Assembly: GCF_001598815.1 (NCBI RefSeq)
Contig: NZ_BCZQ01000017.1
Coordinates: forward strand, 124,001-188,000
Origin: Sphingopyxis terrae subsp. terrae NBRC 15098
GTDB taxonomy: Bacteria; Pseudomonadota; Alphaproteobacteria; Sphingomonadales; Sphingomonadaceae
Direction of reading: 5' to 3'
DNA length: 64,000 nucleotides
The notes below the pieces were generated by a model. The model was not told where the DNA came from and made no database searches. It saw only the letters and a program-made list of their open reading frames with translations. This document shows, one piece after another, positions 54,071-62,884 of the stretch (positions are counted from its first letter, which is position 1; each line of letters opens with the position of its first letter). The position numbers and the translations under genes are program-made.

Positions 54071-54322
54071 ATGGGCCGGGCGGGCGGGCTGGTGATGGGG
54101 GCAATCGTCCTGGGTCTTGCGCTGACCCTTGCCCTTGTCGCCGCGCTCGATCCGCCCGCGCCCCGTGCGTCCGCTCCCGCGATCTCCGGGGCGGACGCAC
54201 CCCCCGATTATGGCGACACCCTTCGTCGCTGCCGAACCGCCACCGAAGCCGATCCCGAATGCGAGGCGGCCTGGGAAGCGAAGCGGCGCCATTTCTTCCG
54301 GACCGAAAAGAGCAAGCCATGA
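54071..54322 (+). CDS. trbK: TrbK-alt, putative entry exclusion protein
   Basis: An 83-residue protein with one N-terminal membrane helix (GGLVMGAIVLGLALTLALVAAL) and a periplasmic tail ending RCRTATEADPECEAAWEAKRRHFF. The Cys-x-n-Asp-x-x-Cys-x-x-x-Trp pattern is that of the TrbK-alt family found between trbJ and trbL. In RP4, TrbK blocks entry of a second copy. It follows trbJ by one base and overlaps trbL by ATGA. An EexN-like lipoprotein at 8711 may have a similar function. Confidence 0.82.
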   Translation: MGRAGGLVMGAIVLGLALTLALVAALDPPAPRASAPAISGADAPPDYGDTLRRCRTATEADPECEAAWEAKRRHFFRTEKSKP

Positions 54323-55605
54323 ACGACACCGGCGTTATCGATAATTTCCTGTCGGTCTTCTCGACCTATATCGACAGTGGGTTCGGATTGCTCGGCGGCG
54401 AGGTCGGCTTCCTGTCCTCGACGCTGATCGTGATCGACATAACGATCGCGGCGCTCTTCTGGGCATGGGGCACCGACGAGGATGTGCTGCAGCGGCTGGT
54501 GAAGAAGACGCTCTATATCGGCGTCTTCGCCTTCATCATCGGCAATTTCCAGGCGCTGGCCACGATATTGCTCGAGAGCTTCGCCGGGCTGGGCCTGAAA
54601 GCGGCAGGAAGCGCGATGGCGATCGGCGATTTCATGCGCCCCGGCATGATCGCGTCCACCGGCCTCGACGCGGCCGAGCCCTTGCTCGACGCGACCGCCG
54701 ATCTTGTCGGCCCGGTGGGGCTCTTCACCAACTTCGTCCAGATCCTGATCCTGCTGATCGCCTGGGTGATCGTCGTGATCGCCTTCTTCATTCTCGCGGT
54801 GCAGGTCTTCGTCACGATCCTGGAGTTTAAATTGGTGACGCTCGCGGGATTCGTCCTGCTGCCCTTCGCCTTCTTCGGACGCACCGCCTTCATGGCCGAG
54901 CGCGTCCTCGGCCATATCATCTCCTCGGGCATTAAGCTCCTCGTGCTCGCGGTCATCACCGGCATCGGCACGACCCTCTTCCAGCGCTTCATGGACGCCG
55001 GGCTCGGGACCGAACCCGACATCCGCGAGGTGATGGCGATCGCACTCGGCGCCTTGACCCTGCTCGGTCTCGGCATCTTCGGTCCGAGCGTCGCCAACGG
55101 CATCGTGGCGGGCGGCCCGCAGCTCGGCGCAGGCGCCGCCGCAGGCACGACCCTCGCGGCCGGGGCGACCCTCGCCGCTGGCGCGGCGGGCGCGACGCTG
55201 GCGGCCGGCGCGGCGAGCAGCGCCGTCGGTCGCACCGCGCTCGGAGCCTCGCGCGCGTCCGGCAGCGCTTCGGCATCCTACGCCCGGGGCGCGGCTGGGA
55301 AGAGCGGGATGCGGGCGTTCGGTGCGGGGCTCGCCAATGTGGCGCGTGACACGGCGCGCGGCGCGGGTTCGCCGCTCCGCGCCGCGGCTGACCGCCTGCG
55401 TCAAAGCTATGCCGCGGGGCAGGCGGGCAAGTCCGTGGCCGGCACTGCCACCGCCAGCGACGGCGCGGCGTCGCCCCCGACCTGGGCGGCCGCCATGAAG
55501 CGACGGCAGGCCGTCACCTCGGGCGCCACCATCGCCTCGCAGACCCTCAAGGCCGGCGACAGCCATGGCGCCGGCTCCGCTCCCGACATCAGCCAGAAGG
55601 ATTGA
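54319..55605 (+). CDS. trbL: TrbL, VirB6-like polytopic membrane protein
   Basis: A 428-residue channel component. Several membrane helices occupy residues 20-270 (FLSSTLIVIDITIAALFWAWG; YIGVFAFIIGNFQALATILL; QILILLIAWVIVVIAFFILAVQVFV; LVTLAGFVLLPFAFFG). The C-terminal 150 residues are Ala/Gly/Ser-rich and repetitive, with no predicted fold, as is common in TrbL. The Ala-Gly repeats are codon-diverse, so they are coding and not a DNA repeat. Confidence 0.92.
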   Translation: MNDTGVIDNFLSVFSTYIDSGFGLLGGEVGFLSSTLIVIDITIAALFWAWGTDEDVLQRLVKKTLYIGVFAFIIGNFQALATILLESFAGLGLKAAGSAMAIGDFMRPGMIASTGLDAAEPLLDATADLVGPVGLFTNFVQILILLIAWVIVVIAFFILAVQVFVTILEFKLVTLAGFVLLPFAFFGRTAFMAERVLGHIISSGIKLLVLAVITGIGTTLFQRFMDAGLGTEPDIREVMAIALGALTLLGLGIFGPSVANGIVAGGPQLGAGAAAGTTLAAGATLAAGAAGATLAAGAASSAVGRTALGASRASGSASASYARGAAGKSGMRAFGAGLANVARDTARGAGSPLRAAADRLRQSYAAGQAGKSVAGTATASDGAASPPTWAAAMKRRQAVTSGATIASQTLKAGDSHGAGSAPDISQKD

Positions 55606-55609
55606 ACTC

Positions 55610-56293
55610 ATGTTTCGACGCCCGTCCCAACATTATGGCAAGTCCCCGGTCCCGGTTACGCCCTACCAGCGCGCGGCGCAGGTCTGGGACGACCGCATCG
55701 GCTCGGCCCGCACCCAGGCGAAAAGCTGGCGCCTCGCCTTCTTCGGCTGTCTCGCGCTTTCGGGCGGACTCGCCTCGGCGCTCGTGTGGCAGTCGCTGCG
55801 CGGCACGATCACCCCTTGGGTCGTCGAGGTCGACATGCTCGGCGAGGCAAGATCGGTGGCGCCCGCCGATGCCGACTATTCGCCGACCGACCCGCAGATC
55901 GCATTCCATCTCGCGCGCTTCATCGAGCATGTCCGCTCGATCCCGGCCGATCCGGTGGTGCTCCGCAAGGACTGGCTCAGCGCCTATGACTTCACCACGC
56001 CCAAGGGCGCGCAGGCGCTGAGCGATCACGCCCGCGCGAACGATCCCTTTGCCGAAGTCGGCAAGATGCAGGTCGCCGTCGATGTATCGAGCGTGATCCG
56101 CGCATCGCGCGACAGCTTTCGCATCGCCTGGACCGAGCGCCGCTATCAGGATGGCAGCCTGGTCGAGACGTCGCGCTGGTCGGCGATCCTGACCACCTCG
56201 ATCCAGCCGCCCCGCACTCCCGACGCCCTGCGCCGGAACCCGCTCGGCGTTTTTGTCACCGCTATTTCTTGGTCGAAGGAGCTCAGCCAATGA
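55610..56293 (+). CDS. trbF: TrbF, VirB8-like inner membrane protein
   Basis: A 227-residue protein: a short cytoplasmic N-terminus (FRRPSQHYGKSPVPVTPYQRAAQ), a membrane helix (WRLAFFGCLALSGGLASALVW) and a VirB8-like periplasmic domain (TPWVVEVDMLGEA, ARFIEHVRSIPADPVVLRKDW, FRIAWTERRY, NPLGVFVTAISWSKEL). It nucleates the inner-membrane complex. GAACTC precedes the ATG; its stop overlaps trbG. Confidence 0.92.
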   Translation: MFRRPSQHYGKSPVPVTPYQRAAQVWDDRIGSARTQAKSWRLAFFGCLALSGGLASALVWQSLRGTITPWVVEVDMLGEARSVAPADADYSPTDPQIAFHLARFIEHVRSIPADPVVLRKDWLSAYDFTTPKGAQALSDHARANDPFAEVGKMQVAVDVSSVIRASRDSFRIAWTERRYQDGSLVETSRWSAILTTSIQPPRTPDALRRNPLGVFVTAISWSKELSQ

Positions 56294-57126
56294 TCCGCAT
56301 TACCCTTCTTCTCGGCGCTGCCGCGCTCGCGCTGCCGGCGCAGGCGGCACCCGCCGATCCGCGCACGCAGGTCGGCCGCGCGAACGACGCGGCGCGCGTC
56401 CAGCCCGAGCGCGCGACCTTCCTCAACGCCATCCAGAAATATGCCTGGGCCGATGGCGCGCTGTTCCAAGTCTACACCGCGCCCGGACAGGTCACCGACA
56501 TCGCATTGCAGGAAGGCGAGGAGCTTGTCGGTCCGGGGCCTGTCGCGGCCGGCGACACCGTGCGCTGGGTGATCGGCGATACGGTGAGCGGGACGGGCGC
56601 GTCGCGCCGCGTCCATATTTTGGTGAAGCCCACGCGCCCCGACATCATGACGAATCTGGTCATCAACACCAGCCGTCGGACCTATCACATCGAGCTGCGC
56701 GCGACCCCCGCCACCTATATGGCGGCGGTCTCCTGGTCCTATCCGCAGGACGAGCTGATCGCGCTTCGCGCCGCCGAGACCGAACAGGCGCGGCTCGCTC
56801 CGGTTGCAGGCGGGATCGATTTCGCGGCGTTGAGCTTTGCCTATCGCATCTCCGGCGCGAAGGTCCCCTGGCGGCCGGTGCGGGTCTTTGATGATGGGCG
56901 CCAGCTCTTCGTCGAGTTCGGCGGTGCGATCGCAACGGCGGACATGCCCCCGCTGTTCGCGGTCGGCGAGAAAGGCGCGGCCGAGCTGCTCAACTACCGC
57001 GTCGACGGGCGTTACATAATCGTCGACCGGCTCTTCGATCGCGCCGAACTCCGGCTGGGGAGCGGGCGCGGCGCCAAGGCCGTGCGGATCGAACGCGAAA
57101 CGCCGCGCCCGCGAGGCCGGTCGTGA
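56290..57126 (+). CDS. trbG: TrbG, VirB9-like outer membrane complex protein
   Basis: A 278-residue exported protein of the outer-membrane ring. Signal peptide IRITLLLGAAALALPAQA; VirB9 motifs YTAPGQVTDIALQEGEEL, TVRWVIGDTVSG, RPDIMTNLVINTSRRTYHIEL, PWRPVRVFDDGRQLFVEF and NYRVDGRYIIVDRLFDRAEL. It lacks the lipobox of some TrbH systems. ATGA overlap with trbF; the stop overlaps the GTG of trbI. Confidence 0.93.
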   Translation: MIRITLLLGAAALALPAQAAPADPRTQVGRANDAARVQPERATFLNAIQKYAWADGALFQVYTAPGQVTDIALQEGEELVGPGPVAAGDTVRWVIGDTVSGTGASRRVHILVKPTRPDIMTNLVINTSRRTYHIELRATPATYMAAVSWSYPQDELIALRAAETEQARLAPVAGGIDFAALSFAYRISGAKVPWRPVRVFDDGRQLFVEFGGAIATADMPPLFAVGEKGAAELLNYRVDGRYIIVDRLFDRAELRLGSGRGAKAVRIERETPRPRGRS

Positions 57127-58346
57127 CGGCGCCCGAACAGCAGAGCACAGAGGCTGTGCCCGCCGAGGCCGAGGTCGCGCCGATCGCCCCTGCTAGTCCT
57201 GATGCGTTCCGCCTGGCGGGTGAGACGCCGCGGGTCATGCGTCTGTCGCGGAAAACGCTGGCGGTTATCGGCGGGGCCGGCGGTCTTGCGATTGCGGCAT
57301 CGCTCATGTGGGCGCTGCGAACGCCGGCCCCGGCCGAGCGTCAGGAGCTCCATGAAGCGAGCAACAATGCGCGGCCCGACGCGGTCACCGGAGCACCCGC
57401 CGATTATGGCGCTGTGCCGAAGCTCGGTCCGCCGCTCCCCGGCGACCTTGGCCGGCCGATCGTTGCGGCGCAGGGGAGCGGCGAAGCCATCCCCGTCCCG
57501 CCGATCGGCGCGGAAGGGCGCAATCCTCCCGATCCGCGCGTGGCGGCCGCCGAACAGGCGCGGCAGCGGGCACTGCAGGAGCGCGAGAGCGCCCAGACGA
57601 GCCGGCTCTTTCTGGGGGGCGGAACCGCAAGTTCCGCAGCAACAGATATTGTGTCTGCCGAGGCGGCCGCGCCCGAACAGGCGGCGGAGCCTCGCACGGC
57701 CAATGAGGGGCGGCGTCAGTTTCTGGCATCGGGTTCGAAACGGCCCCTCGAAAGTGGCGAGCGGCTGATCGCCCCGAGCTCCGCGCTGATCGTCCAGGCC
57801 GGGACTGTCATTCCGGCAGCGCTCATCACGGGCATACGCTCGGACCTTCCGGGCCAGATCAGCGCGCAGGTGACGCAGAATATCTATGACAGTCCGACCG
57901 GGCGTATCCTGCTCATCCCGCAAGGGTCGCGGTTGATCGGCGAATATGACAGCGAGATCGCGGCGGGACAGAGCCGGGTTCTCCTCGCATGGGATCGCCT
58001 CATCTTGCCTGGCGGACGATCGATCCGCCTCGAACGGCAGCCCGGCGCCGACGCCGCAGGCATGTCGGGGCTGGAGGATCGGGTGAACAATCATTGGGGC
58101 CGGATGGTCCGCGCCGCGCTCGTCTCGACCCTGCTCGGGGTCGGGAGCGAGCTCAGCGTCGGCGGCGACGACGAACTCGCCCGGGCGCTCCGCTACGGGA
58201 TGCAGGACAGCACGAGCCAGGCCGGGCGCCGCATCGTCGAGCGCGAACTGGCGGTGCGTCCGACGCTCACCATCCGGCCGGGTTTCGCGCTCCGCGTAGT
58301 CGTTACCCGCGACCTTATTCTCGAGCCACAGGCGGATTGGAGATGA
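57123..58346 (+). CDS. trbI: TrbI, VirB10-like protein
   Basis: A 407-residue protein spanning both membranes. One inner-membrane helix (TLAVIGGAGGLAIAASLMWAL, about 42-62), a Pro-rich periplasmic linker, and the VirB10 C-terminal domain ([78 protein letters not shown]). The start is GTG overlapping trbG. It completes the outer-membrane core complex with TrbG. Confidence 0.94.
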   Translation: MTAPEQQSTEAVPAEAEVAPIAPASPDAFRLAGETPRVMRLSRKTLAVIGGAGGLAIAASLMWALRTPAPAERQELHEASNNARPDAVTGAPADYGAVPKLGPPLPGDLGRPIVAAQGSGEAIPVPPIGAEGRNPPDPRVAAAEQARQRALQERESAQTSRLFLGGGTASSAATDIVSAEAAAPEQAAEPRTANEGRRQFLASGSKRPLESGERLIAPSSALIVQAGTVIPAALITGIRSDLPGQISAQVTQNIYDSPTGRILLIPQGSRLIGEYDSEIAAGQSRVLLAWDRLILPGGRSIRLERQPGADAAGMSGLEDRVNNHWGRMVRAALVSTLLGVGSELSVGGDDELARALRYGMQDSTSQAGRRIVERELAVRPTLTIRPGFALRVVVTRDLILEPQADWR

Positions 58347-58558
58347 GTCGGCTGCGACTTGGGCCGATCGTCGAGGAGAAGCCGGTCAAGGCTACTGTCG
58401 AACTCACGGGCAAGCTTGCGCGCGATCTCGCTGACTATGCGGCGGCACATGCGAAGGAAAATGGCCTGTCGGAGCCGTTGTCGATCGAACGGCTCATACC
58501 GCCGATGCTGGAACGGTTCGTCGCGACCGATCGCGGATTTGCCAGGGCGCGGCGCTAG
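58343..58558 (+). CDS. DUF2274 family protein
   Basis: A 71-residue protein: MSRLRLGPIVEEKPVKATVEL, then DLADYAAAHAKENGLSEPLS and LIPPMLERFVATDRGFARARR. DUF2274 always follows trbI in this class of element; its shape suggests a small RHH-like DNA-binding or accessory protein. It overlaps trbI by ATGA and ends the trb operon. The 200 bases after it (58559-58765) hold only a weak CCTGC/GCAGG hairpin and no gene. Confidence 0.87.
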   Translation: MSRLRLGPIVEEKPVKATVELTGKLARDLADYAAAHAKENGLSEPLSIERLIPPMLERFVATDRGFARARR

Positions 58559-58765
58559 CCGTCGCAGCAAATTTCGAAGCCTCAGCTCAATCGGTTTGTA
58601 TCGGCAGCTGCGGGCAAACCTGTCGCTCTCCTCGAAATTCAACACACCCTGCACAACGCAGGATGTTATCCGCACAGCCATTGCGCTTATCTGGCTCTAT
58701 TACTCACTCGAAGACAAGATCCTGCGCCGAGCGCGCATCCGGTACTACAGCTGACGACGCCGCGA

Positions 58766-59215
58766 TCAGGCGAGCCAGAGCCCGATCAGCGCTGCGATCG
58801 ACACCATGACCAGGAATCCGTTGACGAGGATCAATAGCCAGCCGGGTAGCTTCGCCGTGTCGGGCTTGGGCGGCGGCACACCCGGTGCGAACTCGCGCCA
58901 GATCGCGGCGATAAAGCACAGGGCGCTGAATAGGACCAGAACCGAGCCGGTGCCCGCGATCATCCAGTCGGGCACCAGCTTGTCGAGCAAGGCGCGAGCA
59001 CCGATGCCGGCTGCCAAAGCAGCGAGCCCGGTTCGCACCCAGGCGGCATAGGTCCGTTCGGCCGCGAGGACGGTCCGATCCGCAGCAAGTACTGTGCGGC
59101 GATCGGCGCTGTTGGTCTGCTGCTCGGCGCTGGTCGCGAGCTTGTCGGCGCTCTTGACCAACTGCTTGGCCGCGTGGGCGGGCTTTGCCGGGTCCGGCGG
59201 GGTGTCGTCGGTCAC
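58766..59215 (-). CDS. DUF202 / YidH-family membrane protein
   Basis: A 149-residue protein. The N-terminus (about 15-45) is a coiled coil of Ala/Asp/Arg-rich repeats (KQLVKSADKLATSAEQQ, DRRTVLAADRTVLAAERT), then YAAWVRTGLAALAAGIGARALL, the DUF202 signature, and two more membrane helices (GSVLVLFSALCFIAAIW; GWLLILVNGFLVMVSIAALIGLWL). The start is GTG overlapping the upstream hydrolase stop. Function is unknown; DUF202 proteins are often stress-linked. Confidence 0.8.
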   Translation of the reverse strand: MTDDTPPDPAKPAHAAKQLVKSADKLATSAEQQTNSADRRTVLAADRTVLAAERTYAAWVRTGLAALAAGIGARALLDKLVPDWMIAGTGSVLVLFSALCFIAAIWREFAPGVPPPKPDTAKLPGWLLILVNGFLVMVSIAALIGLWLA

Positions 59216-59871
59216 AGGTCGAACCCGTCACCGGGCTGCTGGAGCCGGTGGAAGGTTATGCCAGCCTTCTCGAAATAGGGCTCATAGGTATCGTAGCGCT
59301 GCGTCAGGAACCAGTCGCGGGCATAGCCATCGTGGACCGGGAGCACATGGCTTGGACGCATGGAGCTGGCGAACTCGTAGGCGCCGATCTCGGTCAGGAA
59401 CGGCGCCATCACCGGCAGCGCCAGCGCCTCAATTCCAGCAAATTGGTGGAGCCGTTCATCAAAGCTATCGCCGGGATTGAGAAGGCGATCATTGACGACG
59501 AATGCCAGAACGGCCGGGATTTCTTCGGCGAGGATCGGCTCATGGCGCACCGGCAGGGCACGGACCGTGAATGGTCCAAGGTCGAGCCCTTCCTCTCCGA
59601 CCTCGCTGACGGTGAAGCCCTGGCTGCGCAACGTGGCTGCGACCTTGTTGCCTCCGAATATCCGCGGTTCGCCATCGCCGACGATGGTGCGTAGCGCCTC
59701 GCAGTCGAAATGATCGGGATGGCCGTGCGTAAATAGGATGAAATCCACGTCGCTGAGGTCGCGAGGATCGACGCGCCCATCGACGAACGAGAATTTGCCC
59801 GGGTCGAACAGCAGCCGCTTGCCGTCGAGCGTCAGCCGCAGGCAGCTATGCACAAATTTCTCGATACGCAT
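59212..59871 (-). CDS. Metallo-beta-lactamase-fold hydrolase
   Basis: A 219-residue enzyme of the UlaG/YtnP-like MBL fold. Metal ligands are visible as FTHGHPDHFD, followed by LPVRHEP and LNPGDSFDE, then HVLPVHDGY. It begins MRIEKFVHSCLRLTLDGKRLLFDPG, usual for this subgroup. Substrate unknown. It is the gene after sorB on the same strand, about 48 bases further, and is coupled to the DUF202 gene. Confidence 0.85.
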   Translation of the reverse strand: MRIEKFVHSCLRLTLDGKRLLFDPGKFSFVDGRVDPRDLSDVDFILFTHGHPDHFDCEALRTIVGDGEPRIFGGNKVAATLRSQGFTVSEVGEEGLDLGPFTVRALPVRHEPILAEEIPAVLAFVVNDRLLNPGDSFDERLHQFAGIEALALPVMAPFLTEIGAYEFASSMRPSHVLPVHDGYARDWFLTQRYDTYEPYFEKAGITFHRLQQPGDGFDL

Positions 59872-59918
59872 CGGGCGCCTCCTTCATTCAAGCAACGCGG
59901 CGCGCGGCGATAAGTCAC

Positions 59919-60392
59919 TCAGCCAGTCCCGCCCGACGCGTCGGGAGCGCCCTGACTTCCGGATTCCTTGCCGGCCGGCGCCGCGCTGCCCTGCTTCGCG
60001 CTCAGCGCCGTCAGATAGTCGACGATCGCCGGGATATCCTTTTCCGAGACCGGTGCCTTATAGACCTCCTTCATCTTGGTGACCGTCGCCTTCCACTGGT
60101 CGGCCGTGAGCGCGGGCTGGGTCAGCGCCATGCTGGCCGAATGGCACGAGGTGCAGTTCGCATTGATCACGTCGGCGTGCGGTCCGTCAGGATATTGCTG
60201 GTCGTCGAGCGGCAGGTCGACCGCGTCCGATGTGAGTGTGAAGCCTCCAAACGCGACACTCGATGGCGCCGGCCCGCTGGGAGCCGGAGGTGGCGGGGCT
60301 ACACGGCTGCCGGGCGGGCCGATCGCGATTAGTACGAGGGCAGCAAGGCCGACTGCGCCGAACGAGAGCGTGCCGATCGAAGGGACTTTCAT
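59919..60392 (-). CDS. sorB: Cytochrome c subunit of sulfite dehydrogenase (SorB-like)
   Basis: A 157-residue periplasmic c-type cytochrome that accepts electrons from the molybdenum subunit. Signal or anchor GTLSFGAVGLAALVLIAIG, a Pro-rich linker, then the haem site NCTSCHS (CxxCH) near residue 90, with a distal Met likely in TKMKEVYK. The Ala/Gly/Ser tail is disordered. ATG 60392 lies 11 bases after the sorA stop, so the two are co-expressed. Confidence 0.82.
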   Translation of the reverse strand: MKVPSIGTLSFGAVGLAALVLIAIGPPGSRVAPPPPAPSGPAPSSVAFGGFTLTSDAVDLPLDDQQYPDGPHADVINANCTSCHSASMALTQPALTADQWKATVTKMKEVYKAPVSEKDIPAIVDYLTALSAKQGSAAPAGKESGSQGAPDASGGTG

Positions 60393-60403
60393 CTCGGCTC
60401 TCC

Positions 60404-61642
60404 TCAGGACGCAGTGATGTTGGTGGTTTCGATATTGCCGCGCATGAACCCGCCCGGGTTCCAGATCGGCGCCATCGGCTGCGCGACCCCGGCCGTGTTC
60501 CAGCAGCGCGACATCAGCCGCACATTTCCGCGCGCCGGCAGCGGCACCTGCGTGTCCCAGCGGCGGAAGCTGTATTTGCCGTGATCGGGACCGAGGCGGG
60601 TGTGATACCAGGTACGCCCGCCGTCGGTGGAGACATCCACCTTGGCGACCCCGCAATCGCCGCCCATCGCGATGCCACCGAGTGGTATCGTCTGGTCAAA
60701 GGCAATGGCCTGTCCTTCGCCGAGGCTCGTTACCCAGGAGCGCGGGATCATCCGGTTGATCGGGACGGTCGGGAAGTCCTTGGCACCGGGCTTCACATTG
60801 GCGCCAGGCGTCGCCGGGATTTTGTAAGCCTTGGCCATCCAATATTCGTCGTCGGGGCCGGGCAGCACCTCGATGTCGTTGAGCATCTTGACCCAGTAGG
60901 TCGAATACCAGCCCGGCACGATCAGCCGGCAGGGAAAGCCGTTGAGCAAGGGCAACTGCTCACCGTTCATGCCGAAGGCGATCATCACCTCGCCGTCGTG
61001 GGCGTGATCGATGTCGAGCGCCTTCTCGAAATCCGGCGCGCCGGCGACGACGGGCTGGTCGAGCGCGCCGAAACGCACCTGCACCGCGCCCGGCTTCACG
61101 CCGGCAAAATCGAGGATGTCGCGCAGCCGCACGCCGAGCCATTTGGCATTGCCCATCGCACCATTGCCCCATTGTGCGCCGGGCACACGCGGCTGGAACA
61201 GGCCGCGGCTGTTGCCCGAGCACTGATTGACCGCGGCCATCTCGACGCGCGGCAGGCGGAGCAGCTGCGCAAGGCTGATCGATAGCGGCCGGTTGACGTG
61301 GCCTCGAACGGTGAGCCGAAAGGTATCGACATCGATCGACGTCGGGATATCGGCCCAGTGCCAGCGCACGAAAAACTGGTCGTTGGGAGTGAACACGTCG
61401 CGGTCAAACACCTCCATCGGGGTCTCGAGCAGCGGCGGGTGCATGCGCTGGAGGATCATGCTGCCTTTGCCGGGAAAGGCGCTGGTCATCGGCCGTCCGG
61501 CATTGCCACCTGGCAGATGGAGATCGACAAGGCTCTGTGCGAGCGCTGGGCCTGCGGCGAGCGCGGCACCGCCCAGTGCGGCCTGGCCGAGGAAACGGCG
61601 ACGACTGCTTTGCGCGGCGAGCCAGGTGTCGAGCTTGTCCAT
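60404..61642 (-). CDS. sorA: Sulfite dehydrogenase molybdenum subunit (SorA-like)
   Basis: A 412-residue periplasmic molybdopterin enzyme oxidising sulfite to sulfate. A Tat signal (SSRRRFLGQAALGGAALAAG) is present. The molybdenum-ligand Cys is in VEMAAVNQCSGNSRG; further sulfite-oxidase motifs are WYSTYWVKMLNDIEV, RMIPRSWVTSL and KVDVSTDGGRTW. The C-terminus is the Mo-Co dimerisation domain (YSFRRWDTQVPL, SRCWNTAGVAQP). With SorB and the transporter upstream it forms a sulfite detoxification or respiration unit. Confidence 0.85.
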   Translation of the reverse strand: MDKLDTWLAAQSSRRRFLGQAALGGAALAAGPALAQSLVDLHLPGGNAGRPMTSAFPGKGSMILQRMHPPLLETPMEVFDRDVFTPNDQFFVRWHWADIPTSIDVDTFRLTVRGHVNRPLSISLAQLLRLPRVEMAAVNQCSGNSRGLFQPRVPGAQWGNGAMGNAKWLGVRLRDILDFAGVKPGAVQVRFGALDQPVVAGAPDFEKALDIDHAHDGEVMIAFGMNGEQLPLLNGFPCRLIVPGWYSTYWVKMLNDIEVLPGPDDEYWMAKAYKIPATPGANVKPGAKDFPTVPINRMIPRSWVTSLGEGQAIAFDQTIPLGGIAMGGDCGVAKVDVSTDGGRTWYHTRLGPDHGKYSFRRWDTQVPLPARGNVRLMSRCWNTAGVAQPMAPIWNPGGFMRGNIETTNITAS

Positions 61643-61729
61643 GATAGCATTCCCTTCTTCGGGCGAACGTGGCCGACCCGGCTCGTCGAGCCAAGCGATC
61701 GGATTTTCGATTTTGATCGCCTCAGGCGA

Positions 61730-62884
61730 TCAGTTGGGTGTGGCGATGCAGGGCGATACGAAGAGATGCCCCTTCCATGCGCCGGTCAGCGTCTTGGCGG
61801 CGACTACCACCCACATCATGGCGAGGGCAAGGGTGAGCACCGTCCCGACGATCCCGAAGAAGGCGAGGTCGAAGGTCGTACCGAGGCGGAAGGTTGCGAC
61901 CGTGTTGACGCCGAGCGGGAAGGTATAGCCCCACCAGCCGAGGTTGAACGGGATGCCAGCGCGCCAGTAGCGCCAGGTGATCAGCATCGCGAGCGCCAGC
62001 CACCACAGCCCAAAGCCCCAGAGCAGCAGCCCGGCGATGCTGCCGAGGCCCTGTGCCACGCCGGCGATCGACGCGAGGCCGTGTGCGGAAAGGATGGCGG
62101 GCGCGTCGCCGCCCAGCACCAGCATGCCCAGCGCACCGGTGCCGATCGGGCCGAGCGCGAGCCAGCTCGACGCGGCCATGCCCTCGTGCGGCAGCTTGTG
62201 CAGTGCCATGCGCAGGATGAGCAGCGCGAGGATACTGAAGGCGACCGGCACCGAATAGGCCCAGAGCACATAGGAAGTGAGCAGCGTCACGAACTGAGCA
62301 TGCGGATCGGCGAGATGCGGCGCGAGCAGGCCGCCGCTCGCCGCCGCGACCTCGGCCGCGACGACTGGAAGTAGCCAGACTGCAGTCATGCCATCTAGGC
62401 TGTGCTCGTGGCGAGTGAACATGAAATAGGGAATGACGACACCGCAGGTCACCGCCATCGCAACGTCGATCCACCACAAGACATGCGCTACACCGACGAT
62501 GCCGTCGCCGAACCGGGCGATCCCAAAGGCGAGGCAGCCGTTGATGATCGTGGCGAGGCCCATCGGGATGGTGCCGATGAACATCGACACCGTGTTATGG
62601 CCGAAGATCCGCCGCGCCTCATGGCCGAACAGGATCCAGCGCGCAGAATAGATACCGGTGAAGAGCGCGAAGAGCGCGATATTGAAGAACCAAAGCACCT
62701 CGCCGACCGGCTTCAGCGTCGGGCCGATGCCCGGCACCTGCGGAAGCGCCAGTGCGAGGATGCCGGTGCCCATGGTCGCGGCGAACCAGTTGGGCGTGAA
62801 CTGGCGGATCATCTCGCGGGGATGATCGAGCCGCGAGAGCGGTCGCAGGCCGTCGAGCACGGGCTTGAGATCGCCGGTCATCAT
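61730..62884 (-). CDS. TDT/SLAC1-family transporter, probable sulfite exporter
   Basis: A 384-residue inner-membrane protein with about ten helices (TPNWFAATMGTGILALALP, VLWFFNIALFALFTGIYSARW, FIGTIPMGLATIINGCLAFG, VPVAFSILALLILRMAL, GIPFNLGWWGYTFPLGVNT). The MGTGI and WWGYTFPLG motifs are typical of TehA/Ssu1/SLAC1 proteins. The position between a LysR regulator and sorAB suggests export of sulfite. ATG 62884 overlaps the LysR stop (ATGA); 88 bases separate it from sorA. Confidence 0.82.
   Translation of the reverse strand: MMTGDLKPVLDGLRPLSRLDHPREMIRQFTPNWFAATMGTGILALALPQVPGIGPTLKPVGEVLWFFNIALFALFTGIYSARWILFGHEARRIFGHNTVSMFIGTIPMGLATIINGCLAFGIARFGDGIVGVAHVLWWIDVAMAVTCGVVIPYFMFTRHEHSLDGMTAVWLLPVVAAEVAAASGGLLAPHLADPHAQFVTLLTSYVLWAYSVPVAFSILALLILRMALHKLPHEGMAASSWLALGPIGTGALGMLVLGGDAPAILSAHGLASIAGVAQGLGSIAGLLLWGFGLWWLALAMLITWRYWRAGIPFNLGWWGYTFPLGVNTVATFRLGTTFDLAFFGIVGTVLTLALAMMWVVVAAKTLTGAWKGHLFVSPCIATPN

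Larger units (their letters stand above)
36352..58558 (+). mobile_element. Conjugation core of a Tn4371-like ICE or plasmid
   Basis: Gene order DUF736, DUF6499/DUF2285, AlpA, DUF2840, traF, DUF736, lytic transglycosylase, relaxase, traG, RHH, then trbB-C-D-E-J-K-L-F-G-I and DUF2274 is the Tn4371-type module. An insert of minus-strand genes separates the mobilisation half from the trb half. Two DUF736 genes and an EexN-like gene further left imply that the element extends at least to about 7.3 kb. No integrase, replication or partition gene and no att site was seen, so the limits are unknown. Confidence 0.8.

Noticed and set aside
55100..55300. Low-complexity GC-rich run, possibly a repeat array
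   Set aside because: Coding for the Ala/Gly-rich C-terminus of TrbL, with varied codons; no DNA repeat unit is kept.
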